Shown piece by piece: positions 33,507-43,345 of a DNA stretch of 64,000 bases; positions within the stretch are counted from its first letter, which is position 1, and the number at the start of each line of letters is the position of its first letter. The notes below the pieces were generated by a model. It was not told where the DNA came from and did no database searches. It worked only from the letters and a program-made list of their open reading frames with translations. Origin of the DNA: Bactrocera neohumeralis (taxonomy: Eukaryota; Arthropoda; Insecta; Diptera; Tephritidae); NCBI RefSeq assembly GCF_024586455.1, contig NC_065921.1:77700720-77764719 (forward strand), written 5' to 3'. A program made the position numbers and the translations under genes.

Positions 33507-35511
33507 TATGAGTCTTATTTCGAAATTGGACTCTCTAGTGACACTTCCTGTTCCTCTGAAGATGAAGAATATCCAGTTTCAACTTTTGTAAAGGAGAGCT
33601 CCCGGTACCTGATCACTGACCATCATGCTAATGAGCCGAGCAGTGACAAACCTGTGAAGGCTGCTAGCCAAAACTTGTTTTCTAAGCATGTGATAAGCTC
33701 TTTAGACCGCAATAAAGTGTCTGATAGAGAAGCCTTGAGGTTGATGGTCCCAATCGCAGCAGCACTGGGCCAAGACCCTAGATCGTTGCCATTATCACGC
33801 AGCACTATTCAACGCCAAAGAAAACAAGAGCGAAAATCTATAATTGAGGAAATAAAGCAATCTGTTTCTTTTGATGATCCAGTTATAGTTCATTGGGATG
33901 GTAAGATTCATCCCGATATTTTGAGCAATGAAAAAGTAGATCGTTTGCCAGTATTAGTTTCTGCAGACGGTAAGGAAAAATTGCTTGGAGTACCAAAACT
34001 TGTAAGTGGCACTGGCCATAACTCGGCTAATGCAGTATATGACGTACTAACAGAATGGCATTTGGAGAAAAATATAGTCGGCATGTGTTTTGACACTACA
34101 GCCGTCAATACAGGGTTGAAAAATGGAGCTTGTGTTTTGCTGGAACATAAAACTGGCAAAGATCTATTATGACTAGCATGCAGGCATCATATTTTAGAGA
34201 TTGTTCTCAGTAAGGTATTTACTCTTTGTTTTGGACCATCCAGCTCTCCTGACATTCCCTTGTTTAAAAGGTTTCAGGCAGCATGGCCATCAATTCACTT
34301 AAATAACTTTTAACAAAAAGCTACTGGCAATGACTATTTAAATGTTAATGCAGTAAATTCTTTATTAGATATCTTACTGACGGAAACCCAATCCAGAGAC
34401 GATTACATGGAGTTAATAGAGCTATCACTACTAGGCCTGGGTCATTCTCTAGATAACGTTCATTGGAGAGCGTCCGTGCTCGCTGGATGGCAAAACTCTT
34501 ATACGCCATCAAAATCTTCTTGTTTCGTGAGGAAGATGTTTTTGAAACTACACAAAGGGAAAAATCACAGCTAGAACGCTTTGTGAAATTTGGAATGCTT
34601 GTATATGTGAAATATTGGTTTGAGGCTCCAATGGCTGCAAATGCTCCTTGGTCAAACCTTTCTCTATGGAAAGACATGACCACTTATGAAGCTATTGATC
34701 CATAAATAAGTGAAGTGGTTAAAAATGCTATAAAATCCCATCTTTGGTACCTCTCGGATGAATTAGTTGGGTTGAGTTTGTTCTCAGATAAAGTAACAAA
34801 TAATGCAAAAACAATAGGTGTGAACCTACTGACCGAAAAGTAAGAGGTGATTCGTCACTTTTAAGTGACCAAGCCGAATTGGCCGATTTTGCCAATCAAA
34901 GATCTTTGCAGGTGTTTGAAAAGTTAAAGATAAATTAAACGTTTTTAAACACAGATCCAAATGAATGGAACATCAATCAGCATTACATTGGAGGGAAACA
35001 TATCGTAAGAAACCTGAAAGTTTTTAATGATTTGCTGAGCGTGGAGTCAAACTGTTTGAAGACTTCAATAAGCTTCTAACAAATGATGAAGAAGAGAAGC
35101 AGTTGTTCCTACAAGTGGTAGAAGCTAATAGAAAGTGGGTTCCGACAAAAACGACAAAGAGAGCAGTTGTTAAAAGCTTGGGGTCGGCAACTTCAAAGAA
35201 ATAAGCCATGTTTTTTTTTATCCCTCTTTATTATTATATAAGATTGCGTTATTTATTAACATTATTCTATATTAAAATAAATGAATTTATTACTTTCTAC
35301 GTAGTTGTAATTATTAAAAAAAAATTCCCAAAATTGCGGATTTTTTTCATTTTTTTCTTAATGTTATATGTCATTGAGCACCCTCTTCCCGTTGGAATAT
35401 TAAATTGAAACTTTCCCAGAATATTTGTTTTGGCGATAGCAAAAAATTTGGGGGGTGCCCCGATCTGTAAACCCGATTTAGTTTTTCGCCTATATAATAT
35501 GGGCCACCCTA

Positions 35512-35519
35512 TTGTACAG
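35512..35519. other. Right target-site duplication TTGTACAG
   Basis: Identical to 31597-31604 and immediately adjacent to the right end of the hAT-like element. Confidence 0.85.
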
Positions 35520-36265
35520 TCTCTATTCAGATCTGCAAGTCGAAGTATTTTTTTACAGAAGAGATTAAAGAAGTCGGACGGTAGGGAGATGGTAGCGAGT
35601 CGCCTTGTCTGAAACCTCGTTTAGTATCAAACGGCTCGAAGAGGTACTTCCTGATTCTGGCGGAGCTTTTGGTATTGTTCAACGTCAGTTTACACAGCCG
35701 TATGCGTTTTGCGGGGATATCAAATTCAAACATCGCGGCATAAAGGCAACTCCTTTTCGTGCTGTCAAAAGCAGCTTTGAAATCGACAAAGATGTGATGC
35801 GTATTGATCCTCTTTTCATGGGTCTTTTCCATGATTTGGCGCATTGTGAATATCTGGTCAGTTGCTCATTTTTTAGGCCTCACTGATAAAGCTCAACCAG
35901 TTTGTTGTTGGGCTTTAATCCTACATACAGTACGCTCGATAGAACCTGATATGCGATGGTGAGGAGGCTCATCCCCTGGTAGAGAGCTCAGATTGTGGGG
36001 TTTCCCAATCCCAATATTTTGCAAAAACATATCAGTTCTTCGTCACTGATTTTGAATAGCTCGGTCGGCTATCCATCGTCTCCCGCTACTTTGTTGTTCT
36101 TCAGATGGGTAATTGCTGTTCGAACCTTTTCATGGTCGAGCACTGGAACGTCTGCTTCCTCGTCACCAATTGGAAAATCGGGTTCACTATTTCCACGCAT
36201 GGCACACGCGCAACGCAGGCTGCGGAAGTGTTCCCTCCATAATTTCAGTGCTCTGGGGAAAAATC
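35512..36265 (-). pseudogene. RTE-like LINE reverse transcriptase, 5' half (copy B)
   Basis: Minus strand. Includes RQIMEKTHEKRINTHHIFVD, FKAAFDSTKRSCLYAAMFEF (RT motif with FVDFKAAFD), DIPAKRIRLCKLTLNNTKSS and FEPFDTKRGFRQGDSL. Upstream (35880-36265) is the linker with LKNNKVAGDDG-type sequence. The coding sequence then runs into the hAT-like insertion and resumes with the YADD block at 31600. Several stops; 5' endonuclease absent. Confidence 0.82.
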
Positions 36266-36281
36266 TGAGTGTCTAATTCGG

Positions 36282-36412
36282 ATATGTACAGACCAACACA
36301 ACTCGTCACGCGAATCATTTATTTATATATTTGATAGGGTCTTCGATGTTTTCTTTTGAGTGTTCCAAACATCGTGCCAAACTTAATATATCCTTTTCGA
36401 GGTATAAAAACT
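36282..36412 (+). repeat. Dispersed dipteran repeat fragment
   Basis: Shows CAACTCGTCACGCGAATCAT, TTGATAGGGTCTTCGATG and CTTAATATATCCTTTTCGAG. These belong to the distal part of the family at 5300-5935, which there stops before this portion. Confidence 0.55.
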
Positions 36413-37640
36413 ATAGAACATAGAATAATTGAGACGTTTTTTTCGAAAAATATTGCAGTTTTTAATTCTCTTCTCTCTTAGTTATAATTAATTCTGTAGC
36501 GGGAGGGAGGATCAGTTTATTAAAGCTAGGTTCTAAACCTTCTTATAACATGTTCAAAAGAACTCTTTAGACGCAGCAGACGAAAAAAACCAGAAAAAAT
36601 CGCAAAGAAACATTATAGTATACCCTCCTATAAAAAAGTAATCTTAAAATCTTTTTTAAACCTACACAAAATCTTCCACAAAAACACATCCATGTAAATA
36701 ATATATGTATATCAAGAAGAACACTAAACAGACAGATAAAGATTAAAGGCTAAAAGCAACAGCACTGACACAAATAAATTATGCAAATCAAATGGCGTTG
36801 CTAAAAGCAACAGCGAGTGAGTCAAAACACCACTAAGCATTTAACTGGACACTGAGCAAGTGGATGAATAACTGCTAGTGCTGGCGGAGGAGCTCAGTTG
36901 TCGCTGACATGCCGCAGCCTAAGCGGACGCACGACGCATTCAAGGACCGCAAAAGCGCAATAAAAACGAATAAAGTGAAATAAAATAACCGTAATACAAT
37001 AATATTGTTATCCCTGCCGCTGCCGAGAGCTAACGAACAGCTGTAAAAACAGATTTAGCGCAATGATCTTTTTGTTAGTGAAAAAATAGACTCAAACAAG
37101 TGCAGTAATGCTGATGAAATGAAAAAGCGTGGACAGGAAATGATAGAAAAAACTGTGTCGCGTTTCCACAGCATGCCGCGTAAACAAATGGGATTACAAT
37201 AAGATCGGATTAACAGAGGGAAATAAATAATTTACAATACCGAGCTTGCAAACGAGGAAGAATTGATTGAAATATGAAAAAATAATTAATGAATGACAGA
37301 CAATAAATGAGGTACTCAAATAAAATTAAAATAACCGGGAGAAATAAGGCTGAACAACTCTATATTGAAAGAGAATCCACGCTGAAAAATTTTGTCAGAC
37401 CCGGCTGTCAAAACTCGATAAAAAAAAATATTCAAAGTTTCTTATGATATCGGAAAATAATTGTCAGCCAGCCATATCAACTACCCAAGCTATCAATCCG
37501 CTCTCATCACGAAAAATATTACTAGACATCTATTGTTCTTTGGTATGCTGAACTTCCCGACATCTTACTGAACGATTCTCAGATTGTGTCTGTATTTTGT
37601 TCAACTGTCGCATTTCTTCATATTGTCCGCAAAAACAATG
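36413..37640. other. Host-like stretch without recognisable gene
   Basis: About 36760-37060 is less AT-rich and has GCTCAGTTGTCGCTGAC near 36891. No coding domain and no transposon motif recognised. Confidence 0.3.
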
Positions 37641-39015
37641 AATCTCTCTCTCTTTTGAGATACCGACAAGGGATGTAGTGCAGGTAGCCTCCAAGTTGGA
37701 AAACACAGGGTAATGCTAAATGACCTTTACGGCCTTTCAATACCTGACGACTGTAGCTGTGAAACCGGATTATGAGTGCAATTAGCTCTTTAGAATTTAG
37801 ATAGAACCCTGGGCTGGTAATTGCGGCCTTCTGAAATCTGAGGGTGATGGGGTGATGTTAATTAAAAATGGCAGACGGGCTAATTTCACAACCGCTCCCG
37901 TCCCGTTTGAAATCCTGGCAGGCCTCACAGTACGTTCTCTTCCGCCTTGTCGTTAAGTTGGCGTGGTAAGTGTAAGTCGAGACGATTCCTTCTTTAGTCT
38001 AGTCGGCTCTAAACGTATAGCCTCATAAAAACGTGCGTCAACCCTTGCCTCTACCTCATTACTGAGACAACCTTGGGACTATTAATGGCGACTACCTTTC
38101 CGGGGGGCCTATTTTTATGGACACCAATAAGAAGACAAACGTTGACGAAAAGGTGACGAAGAGAAGTGGAGTAATGTCGAAACCAACACCCAGATCAGTA
38201 CCGGGTGGGAGTAGTTTCCTCTAGGACTCTAGTCTGATTGCCAGCTGAACCCTCCTCAGCGAGTGATATTAAGGAAATCCTTAGATACTTCAACCAGGAC
38301 CTACCCACGCATGACTGGAAGGTAATAAGGCTGGAGAGAACCGAGGAACAATATCGGCAAACGCGGAGCCCGTGGGTTCTCTCAGCAGAGGGCCAGAAAG
38401 TGATTCTTAGGATACTAGGATACTCCAGACGAATGTCAAACTGATGGCGCTCAGGCTTGGAGATGATCAAACGACCCTGGAGAACGACCCGAGTCTTTCA
38501 CACATTTGGCGACTCCGTCGTCAGTCTCCAACAGCTGTTTGAGGCGGTGTGGGTCGAGCACTACGTGCTCACTGAACTAGCGCTCCTCCAGATTAACCTC
38601 CAGCACGCGAAGGCTACTTAGTCCAAAACAAGACCTAGCGACCAACGATACAAGTAGAACCAGAGCCTGTATGATAGTCCGAAATGAAATAACGGTATTT
38701 CTTTTACTTGATCCCAGCAGTCACGAAGAGGATCTGGCGTCATCATTGGTTCTGACGCGAACTCGAGGCACTCAATCTGGAGCAGCTCAGACACTAATAA
38801 CAGAGGTGGGTCACTATTTGATTTCATTGTTAACGAAAACCTGTTCATTTGTAGTTGGGAAAACTCTCCTACATTCATGACAGCAGACAGGGAGGATGTT
38901 CTTGAGCTCACCCTGATCTCAATCGGAATTGTCCCATAGATCTCAAACTGGAGGGTCCTTGACTTATTTCGGCCACCCAAATAAGTAAAGAAATTGGCCT
39001 GTCTATTTTTCACAG
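37641..39015 (+). pseudogene. LINE 5' region: ORF1 C-terminus and ORF2 endonuclease start
   Basis: 38255-38444 encodes DIKEILRYFNQDLPTHDWKV ... SPWVLSAEGQKVILRILGY, the C-terminal domain of ORF1 in RNase H-type (LOA/I-like) LINEs. About 38571-39010 encodes the AP-endonuclease start of ORF2: LALLQINLQHAKAT, then IIGSDANSRHSIWSSSDTNN (the GxDxNAHHxxWGS motif) and RGGSLFDFIVNENLFICSWE, ending TADREDVLELTLISIGIV. Stops and frameshifts throughout. 37641-38250 probably contains the rest of ORF1 and the 5' UTR but is unreadable. No RT follows, so the copy is truncated at its 3' side, unusual for LINEs and suggesting later deletion. Confidence 0.7.
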
Positions 39016-39952
39016 GCAGTCCTTTAGAGGTGCATAATGTTTACATCATTAAAATTCTACAGTTCTTCAAGTGAGTTTACGGTTCGGTAAAAATATGCAC
39101 CTGATACTCCAAATCAAAAGACTGGGCTTAGGAGAGTCCTATTACCATAAACCCCTCAAATAAGGACCAAAAAAAGATAAAGAATTGTCGTCCTGTTGAA
39201 AATAGTTGGGTTAAGGCCACTGTTGGACTTTCTTTATGACTCACGAATTAATATTTTGATGCAAATCAATCTTATTTCATACTAATTTCTCGAAATCTTG
39301 AAATTTTTATACACTTCCTCTGGCCTCTTCTAGCATCACCCATATCAAACTTAAACTATTTAAGCCGGCCTTTCGCTTCAACGTTAAATGTTGGTTGCAT
39401 AACACTTATTAACAAGGCTTAAGTTTACCCAGAGTTGCTGTTGTTTATTGTAGCTGCTTTGGTTGTTGCAACATAGCTGCCTCTTATTCCATCACAGCCG
39501 TACTTCTCACTTCTGTTGCCTTCGCTATTACACTTTACGACAGGTTAATAGCCAAAGTCAACAAGGCAATGACGGCGATCCGTGCAACTTAAGGCAACTG
39601 AACTTGGCATAAAGGGTGTGGACAACAACAAGCTAGCCGGCCGGTATGCTGAATGCCGAAGAGGTTTTATGTGCGCGCCTCTGCAGAAAGCACTAAGATG
39701 GGCGGTCGACAGAACGGCCGTAATCACGTGCTTACCGGCGAACAAGTGAATAACTGTAGGTTTGTATGCAGGTAGTTTCAGTATTTGCAAGGAAATGAGG
39801 GAAATGCCACCATAAAGTATTGGCAAGGCAGCGGTGTTCAACTCGTGTAGCTTGCATACCACCTATGGGACTTTAAACGACAACCACATGTTTTATGCGG
39901 GGTATTATAACTTTGTTTGCTTCACGGTGCATAACTAGATCTAATACATGCT
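39016..39952. other. Stretch without recognisable gene
   Basis: A 105-codon minus frame (39545-39862) shows no known domain. Nothing else was recognised. Confidence 0.3.
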
Positions 39953-40048
39953 CTTCTTCTTCTTTACTGACGCCGTTTACGCGGTCATAGACGAGTCGTC
40001 AGTCGTTCTACCTTTTCAATGTTTGGCGCCAATTGGAGATTCCAATTT
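39953..40048 (-). mobile_element. RTE-like LINE 3' terminus (copy C)
   Basis: CTTCTTCTTCTTTACTGACG, then GTTTACGCGGTCATAGACG and GTTTGGCGCCAATTGGAGA match the last ~95 bp of the family (compare 58312 on). Minus orientation; only the 3' end is present. Confidence 0.7.
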
Positions 40049-40339
40049 ATTAGAGAAGTGTATTTAGTCCGTCTTACAAACAAGAACCGCAATCGGAATT
40101 ACTAAAAACGCAGACAGCACCGCCTAAAAAACCAACATAAGAATCTTGAAGTCAGATCCTTTCCTTTAGAAGCGTATTTATTGCTGCAAAGCCGTGCTAA
40201 ACCCGAATAGCTTGATTGATTTTATCTCATGTACGTTCCATACGTAGAGACTTGGAAAACAAATATGAGAAGATCACATTCCAGGCTTTGAATACCGCTT
40301 TGCCTACAAAACCAAACAATGAAAACGTTCTAGCGCTAA

Positions 40340-41190
40340 GAGACCATCGAGATTCAGGAAAAAGCATAAACAGGTACATTAGAGGTGGCAGCTTCTAAAC
40401 CCAAATTGGTTGTATCCTTTGAAGAAGGGAACTCAAATCCCCAAGAAAAGAAAGAGGCCTCATTGAGGGCGAAAGTTCTCAAAATCGGTCGGGACTCTAA
40501 AGCAAAGCTGAGACGTGTTGACAGGTAAACCAAAGGTGGCAGCTTTTAAGTCAGAATTGGCGGTCTCCTTCGAAGAAGTGATCTCAAATCAAAAAGTAAG
40601 AAGCCTCAGGATGTGGCAAAAGTTCTCAAAGTCGGTCGAGACTCAGAGCAAAGCTGAAACAGGTACACCAGACGTGTCAGCTTCTAAGTCAGCATTGGCT
40701 GTATTCTCTGAATAAGAGATCTCAAATCCCTAAGAAAAGTAAGAGACCTTGCTCACGATATGGCAAAAATTCGCAAAGTCGGTAGAGACTCAGAGCAAAG
40801 CTGAAATTCACACCACAGGTGTCAGCTTGTAAAATAGAATTGGCTGTATTCTTCGAACTAGGGATCTCTAATCCCTAAGAAAAGTAAGAGACCTCGTTTA
40901 GGATATGGCAACAACTTGCAAAGTCTTTATAGACTCAGAACAGAGCTGAGACGTGTTAGCAGATAAACCTGAAGTGGCTGTCTCCTTCAAACAAGTTATC
41001 TCAAATCCCCAAGAAAAGTAAGAGACCTCGCCCAGGATATTCGCAAGTCAGTCGGGGCTCAGAACACAGTTTAAACAGAATTGATTGTATCCTTCGAAGA
41101 AAAGATCTCAAATCCCTTAAAAAGTAAAAGACCTCACTGAGGTTATAGCAAAAATTCGCAAAATCGGTCGAGACTCAAAGCAGAGCTGAG
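40340..41190 (+). repeat. Decayed tandem repeat of 138-151 bp with coding-like periodicity
   Basis: Units begin at 40384, 40535, 40673, 40819, about 40971 (5' part deleted) and about 41069; a partial unit precedes 40384. Shared blocks are GGTGGCAGCTTCTAAGTCAG, ATTGGCTGTATCCTTCGAAG, GATCTCAAATCCCTAAGAAA, GTAAGAGACCTC and GGTCGAGACTCAGAGCAAAG. One frame reads in successive units as ELAVSFEEVISN then QKFSKSVETQSKAET, which suggests an ancestral peptide repeat of ~48-50 residues. Stops now interrupt it from the third unit. Source gene unknown; no similarity recognised. Confidence 0.75.
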
Positions 41191-42177
41191 GTCCAGTTCA
41201 GTCCAGTAAAGATCAGAACTCTATACCAACAACCTACAGCTGAAATTTGAGCAGCGTTCCGGACCGTTTCATTCACCCAAAAGCGGTAAATTGTTTGAAA
41301 ATGTTAACAACCTCAAGTTTTTGGTCCCGCCTGAAGTTTCTACCTCCTTACTAGTAACTTTAAATTTTTCACTTTTCGCATTGGCGCTTGCTGAATTAAT
41401 TTGATATTTACTTCTGCATTTCTTGTGCCTCTTGCCTTTTCAAGTCTCACATACATTTTTAAGTCGATTTCGAGCTTTATTTTATTATACTCTCCAGCAG
41501 CAGGTATCGACCCGGCCTACAATTTAACTCGTACAGCAGTCGATCGACCTACACTTTGCTCTGCCTTCTGTCCGCCTCCTGGCTTCGTACTTACATTTAT
41601 CTGCATGCTGTCGCTGGAGCCCTTACTGCAGCTTACGATTTATTACAAGCGCTTTGGCAGGCAGCACTCCTCTACTCTATTTCACTGCCTCAACTTAATA
41701 TGCGCATATTTCTCAAGCACTTTTCTACCCCCTTTATCTTCTAGGCGCACCATGGAGCGTTTTTAGCGCGACCTCTTGGAGCACTTTTGGTTGCAGCAGC
41801 GCGATTGCATATTGAGCAGTGCTCCGCGGGACACCACTAACTGCGGCAAGCAGGAATAGCCTGCTGTCAAGACCGAGAGCGGACATCCCTTCATAAATAT
41901 GTATGAGTTTGGAAAAAAGGCTGGAAGATAGGCGTAAAGAATGCTCGTCAATACTTAAAGCTGTCATAAATGTATGCGAGCAATGTTGCACGTGGCAATT
42001 TAAATGTAGGAGCTGTTAAAAAACAGACATCCAATTAGACGCTTGTAGAACTGGACTGCTCATTATGCGGTAATTAATGCTTTTACTGCGGTATTTTTCC
42101 TCTTGGAATTTAAAGGGAGGATCACAGGTGTCTTGAGCTATGCTGCGGTTACATATATTCATATTTGTATAATGTAC
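41191..42177. other. Stretch without recognisable gene
   Basis: Frames of 60-121 codons at 41401-41991 overlap on both strands and carry no domain. Confidence 0.3.
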
Positions 42178-42415
42178 ATTAGAGCGGGTCGATTTTTTCT
42201 ATGAAATTGCATATGCGGGAAATGCTCTACGGTTCATTCTGAGCAACTTTGCCTAAGCGACTACAGGTCTAAAACTGATTTCGAGCTCCGATTTTTAAGG
42301 CAACGTTTCTCTTTCAAGGATTTTAAAAAAATTTCGTCAGTTTTTGAGATATCCGAAGGAATAATTCCCGCACAAGCGATTTTTCCATTTTTTTGCCCCT
42401 TGTTAATCAACCCCT
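42178..42415 (+). repeat. Possible end of a dispersed DNA element (TAGAGCGGGTCGATTTTTT)
   Basis: Starts ATTAGAGCGGGTCGATTTTT and continues GCGGGAAATGCTCTACGGTT and CTAAAACTGATTTCGAGCTC. I recall similar starts as a repeated element in tephritid genomes, but no matching second end is visible here. Class unknown. Confidence 0.35.
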
Positions 42416-42599
42416 TCTAGTATATATACATACATAAAGTATAATGAATTAGACTTGTGCGAAACTAGTTTATGATTAAGAGAGACGGTGTGATCTAAAA
42501 ATACCTTAATATTATTTTAATTGGCTCGCGAAGACAAGGAATAATTAGAGCTAGAGATCACATAGTATAATGCTTAGAGAAATGTTTGTAATCGTGGGA

Positions 42600-43345
42600 A
42601 CCAAGTTTATTTCTAGCACAAAAAACCACTTGGCCTTTCCAACAGAGTTGGGGTCTTGCTCTTTCTCTGCTACCCCCGGCGTGTACTACATCGAATACTC
42701 TCAGAGCTGTAGTGTACTCTTAGAGCGCAGCCGCTGTCTCTTAATTCGCTGAACTATATCAACGCACAAGAACCATAAATCGTCCCCAAAACCTTTCTCT
42801 CGAAAACTCGTAGCGTTGACTCATCAGATGTTGTCATCGTCCATGCCTCTGCACCAAATAGCAGGACGGGAATAATCAGTGACTTATAGAGTATTACTAT
42901 CTTGGACTTTACTTCTCAGTTGCCTACTTAGTCCGCAGTAGCAACTGGTGGCAAAAGTTATTCTGCGTTGGATTTCAAGGCTGACGTCGTTGTTGGTGTT
43001 AATACTGGTTGCAAGATAGACGAAATTATCTACGACTTCGAAGTTATGACTGTCAACAGTGACGTGGGAGAAGAGATGCGAGTGCGACGAGTGTTAGTTT
43101 GATGACAGGAGATATTTCGTCATGCCCTCGTTTCACAACCCATACGCTTCGCTTCCTTATCCAGTCTGGAGAAAGCAGAGTTAACGGCGCGGTTGCTAAG
43201 CCCAATGATATGTACACCCTTATAGAAAATTGTGCCTTCTCTACGATAGTGAGTCACCTTCTCTGAAACCTCGTTTGGTATCGAACGACTCGGAGAGGTC
43301 CTTCTCGATACTGACGCTGCTTTTGAGAAATATAAGCTCCAAAGA
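42600..43345 (-). pseudogene. RTE-like LINE reverse transcriptase C-terminal half (copy D)
   Basis: Minus strand. GTIFYKGVHIIGLSNRAVNS then AFSRLDKEAKRMGCETRA at 43230-43120. The YADD segment between FYK and HIIG has been deleted. It continues with the GSHxTVDSxNFEVVDNFVYL block (about 43065-43010), INTNNDVSLEIQRRI (about 42995-42965), and a C-terminal block near 42830-42600. Upstream RT is cut at about 43345. Not functional. Confidence 0.78.

Larger units (their letters stand above)
31964..35203 (+). pseudogene. hAT-like transposase, disrupted
   Basis: ATG at 31964 (MASNSPATRQCDRVFLLGIT) opens 72 codons to a stop. A charged coiled-coil-like segment follows (QKAREDEFTTELDSLFDIAH, KKQERTLQRFNEDEERRRKA). 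The nested mariner sits at 32554-33506. The frame resumes with SSDTSCSSEDEEYPVSTFVK. The catalytic region follows in 33654-34172: DDPVIVHWDGKIHPDI (candidate first Asp), KLLGVPKLVSGTGHNSANAV, MCFDTTAVNTGLKNGACVLL (candidate second Asp). After one stop comes LACRHHILEIVL, a CxxH motif as in hAT transposases, then SPDIPLFKRFQAAWPS. The C-terminus to about 35203 is decayed but recognisable (KLFEDFNKLLTNDEEEKQLF-like). I cannot name the subfamily. Similar proteins are multi-copy and unannotated in arthropods and cnidarians (memory). Confidence 0.75.
31605..35511 (+). mobile_element. hAT-like DNA transposon, complete ends, 3907 bp with nested insertion
   Basis: Left end TAGGGTGGCCCAAAAAAACT; right end on the minus strand TAGGGTGGCCCATATTATAT. 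The first 13 bases are identical. GGGCACCCC-type subterminal blocks occur on both sides (31645 and about 35455). Both ends touch the 8-bp duplication TTGTACAG. Without the nested D,D41D element (32554-33506) it is about 2.95 kb. It carries a decayed transposase with a D..D..CxxH layout. The hAT label is inferred from the 8-bp duplication, end sequence and CxxH motif. Confidence 0.82.

Noticed and set aside
38195..38470. Minus-strand 91-codon frame and its plus partner, considered as a host gene
   Set aside because: The plus partner reads as LINE ORF1 C-terminus next to an ORF2 endonuclease start; the minus frame is its shadow.
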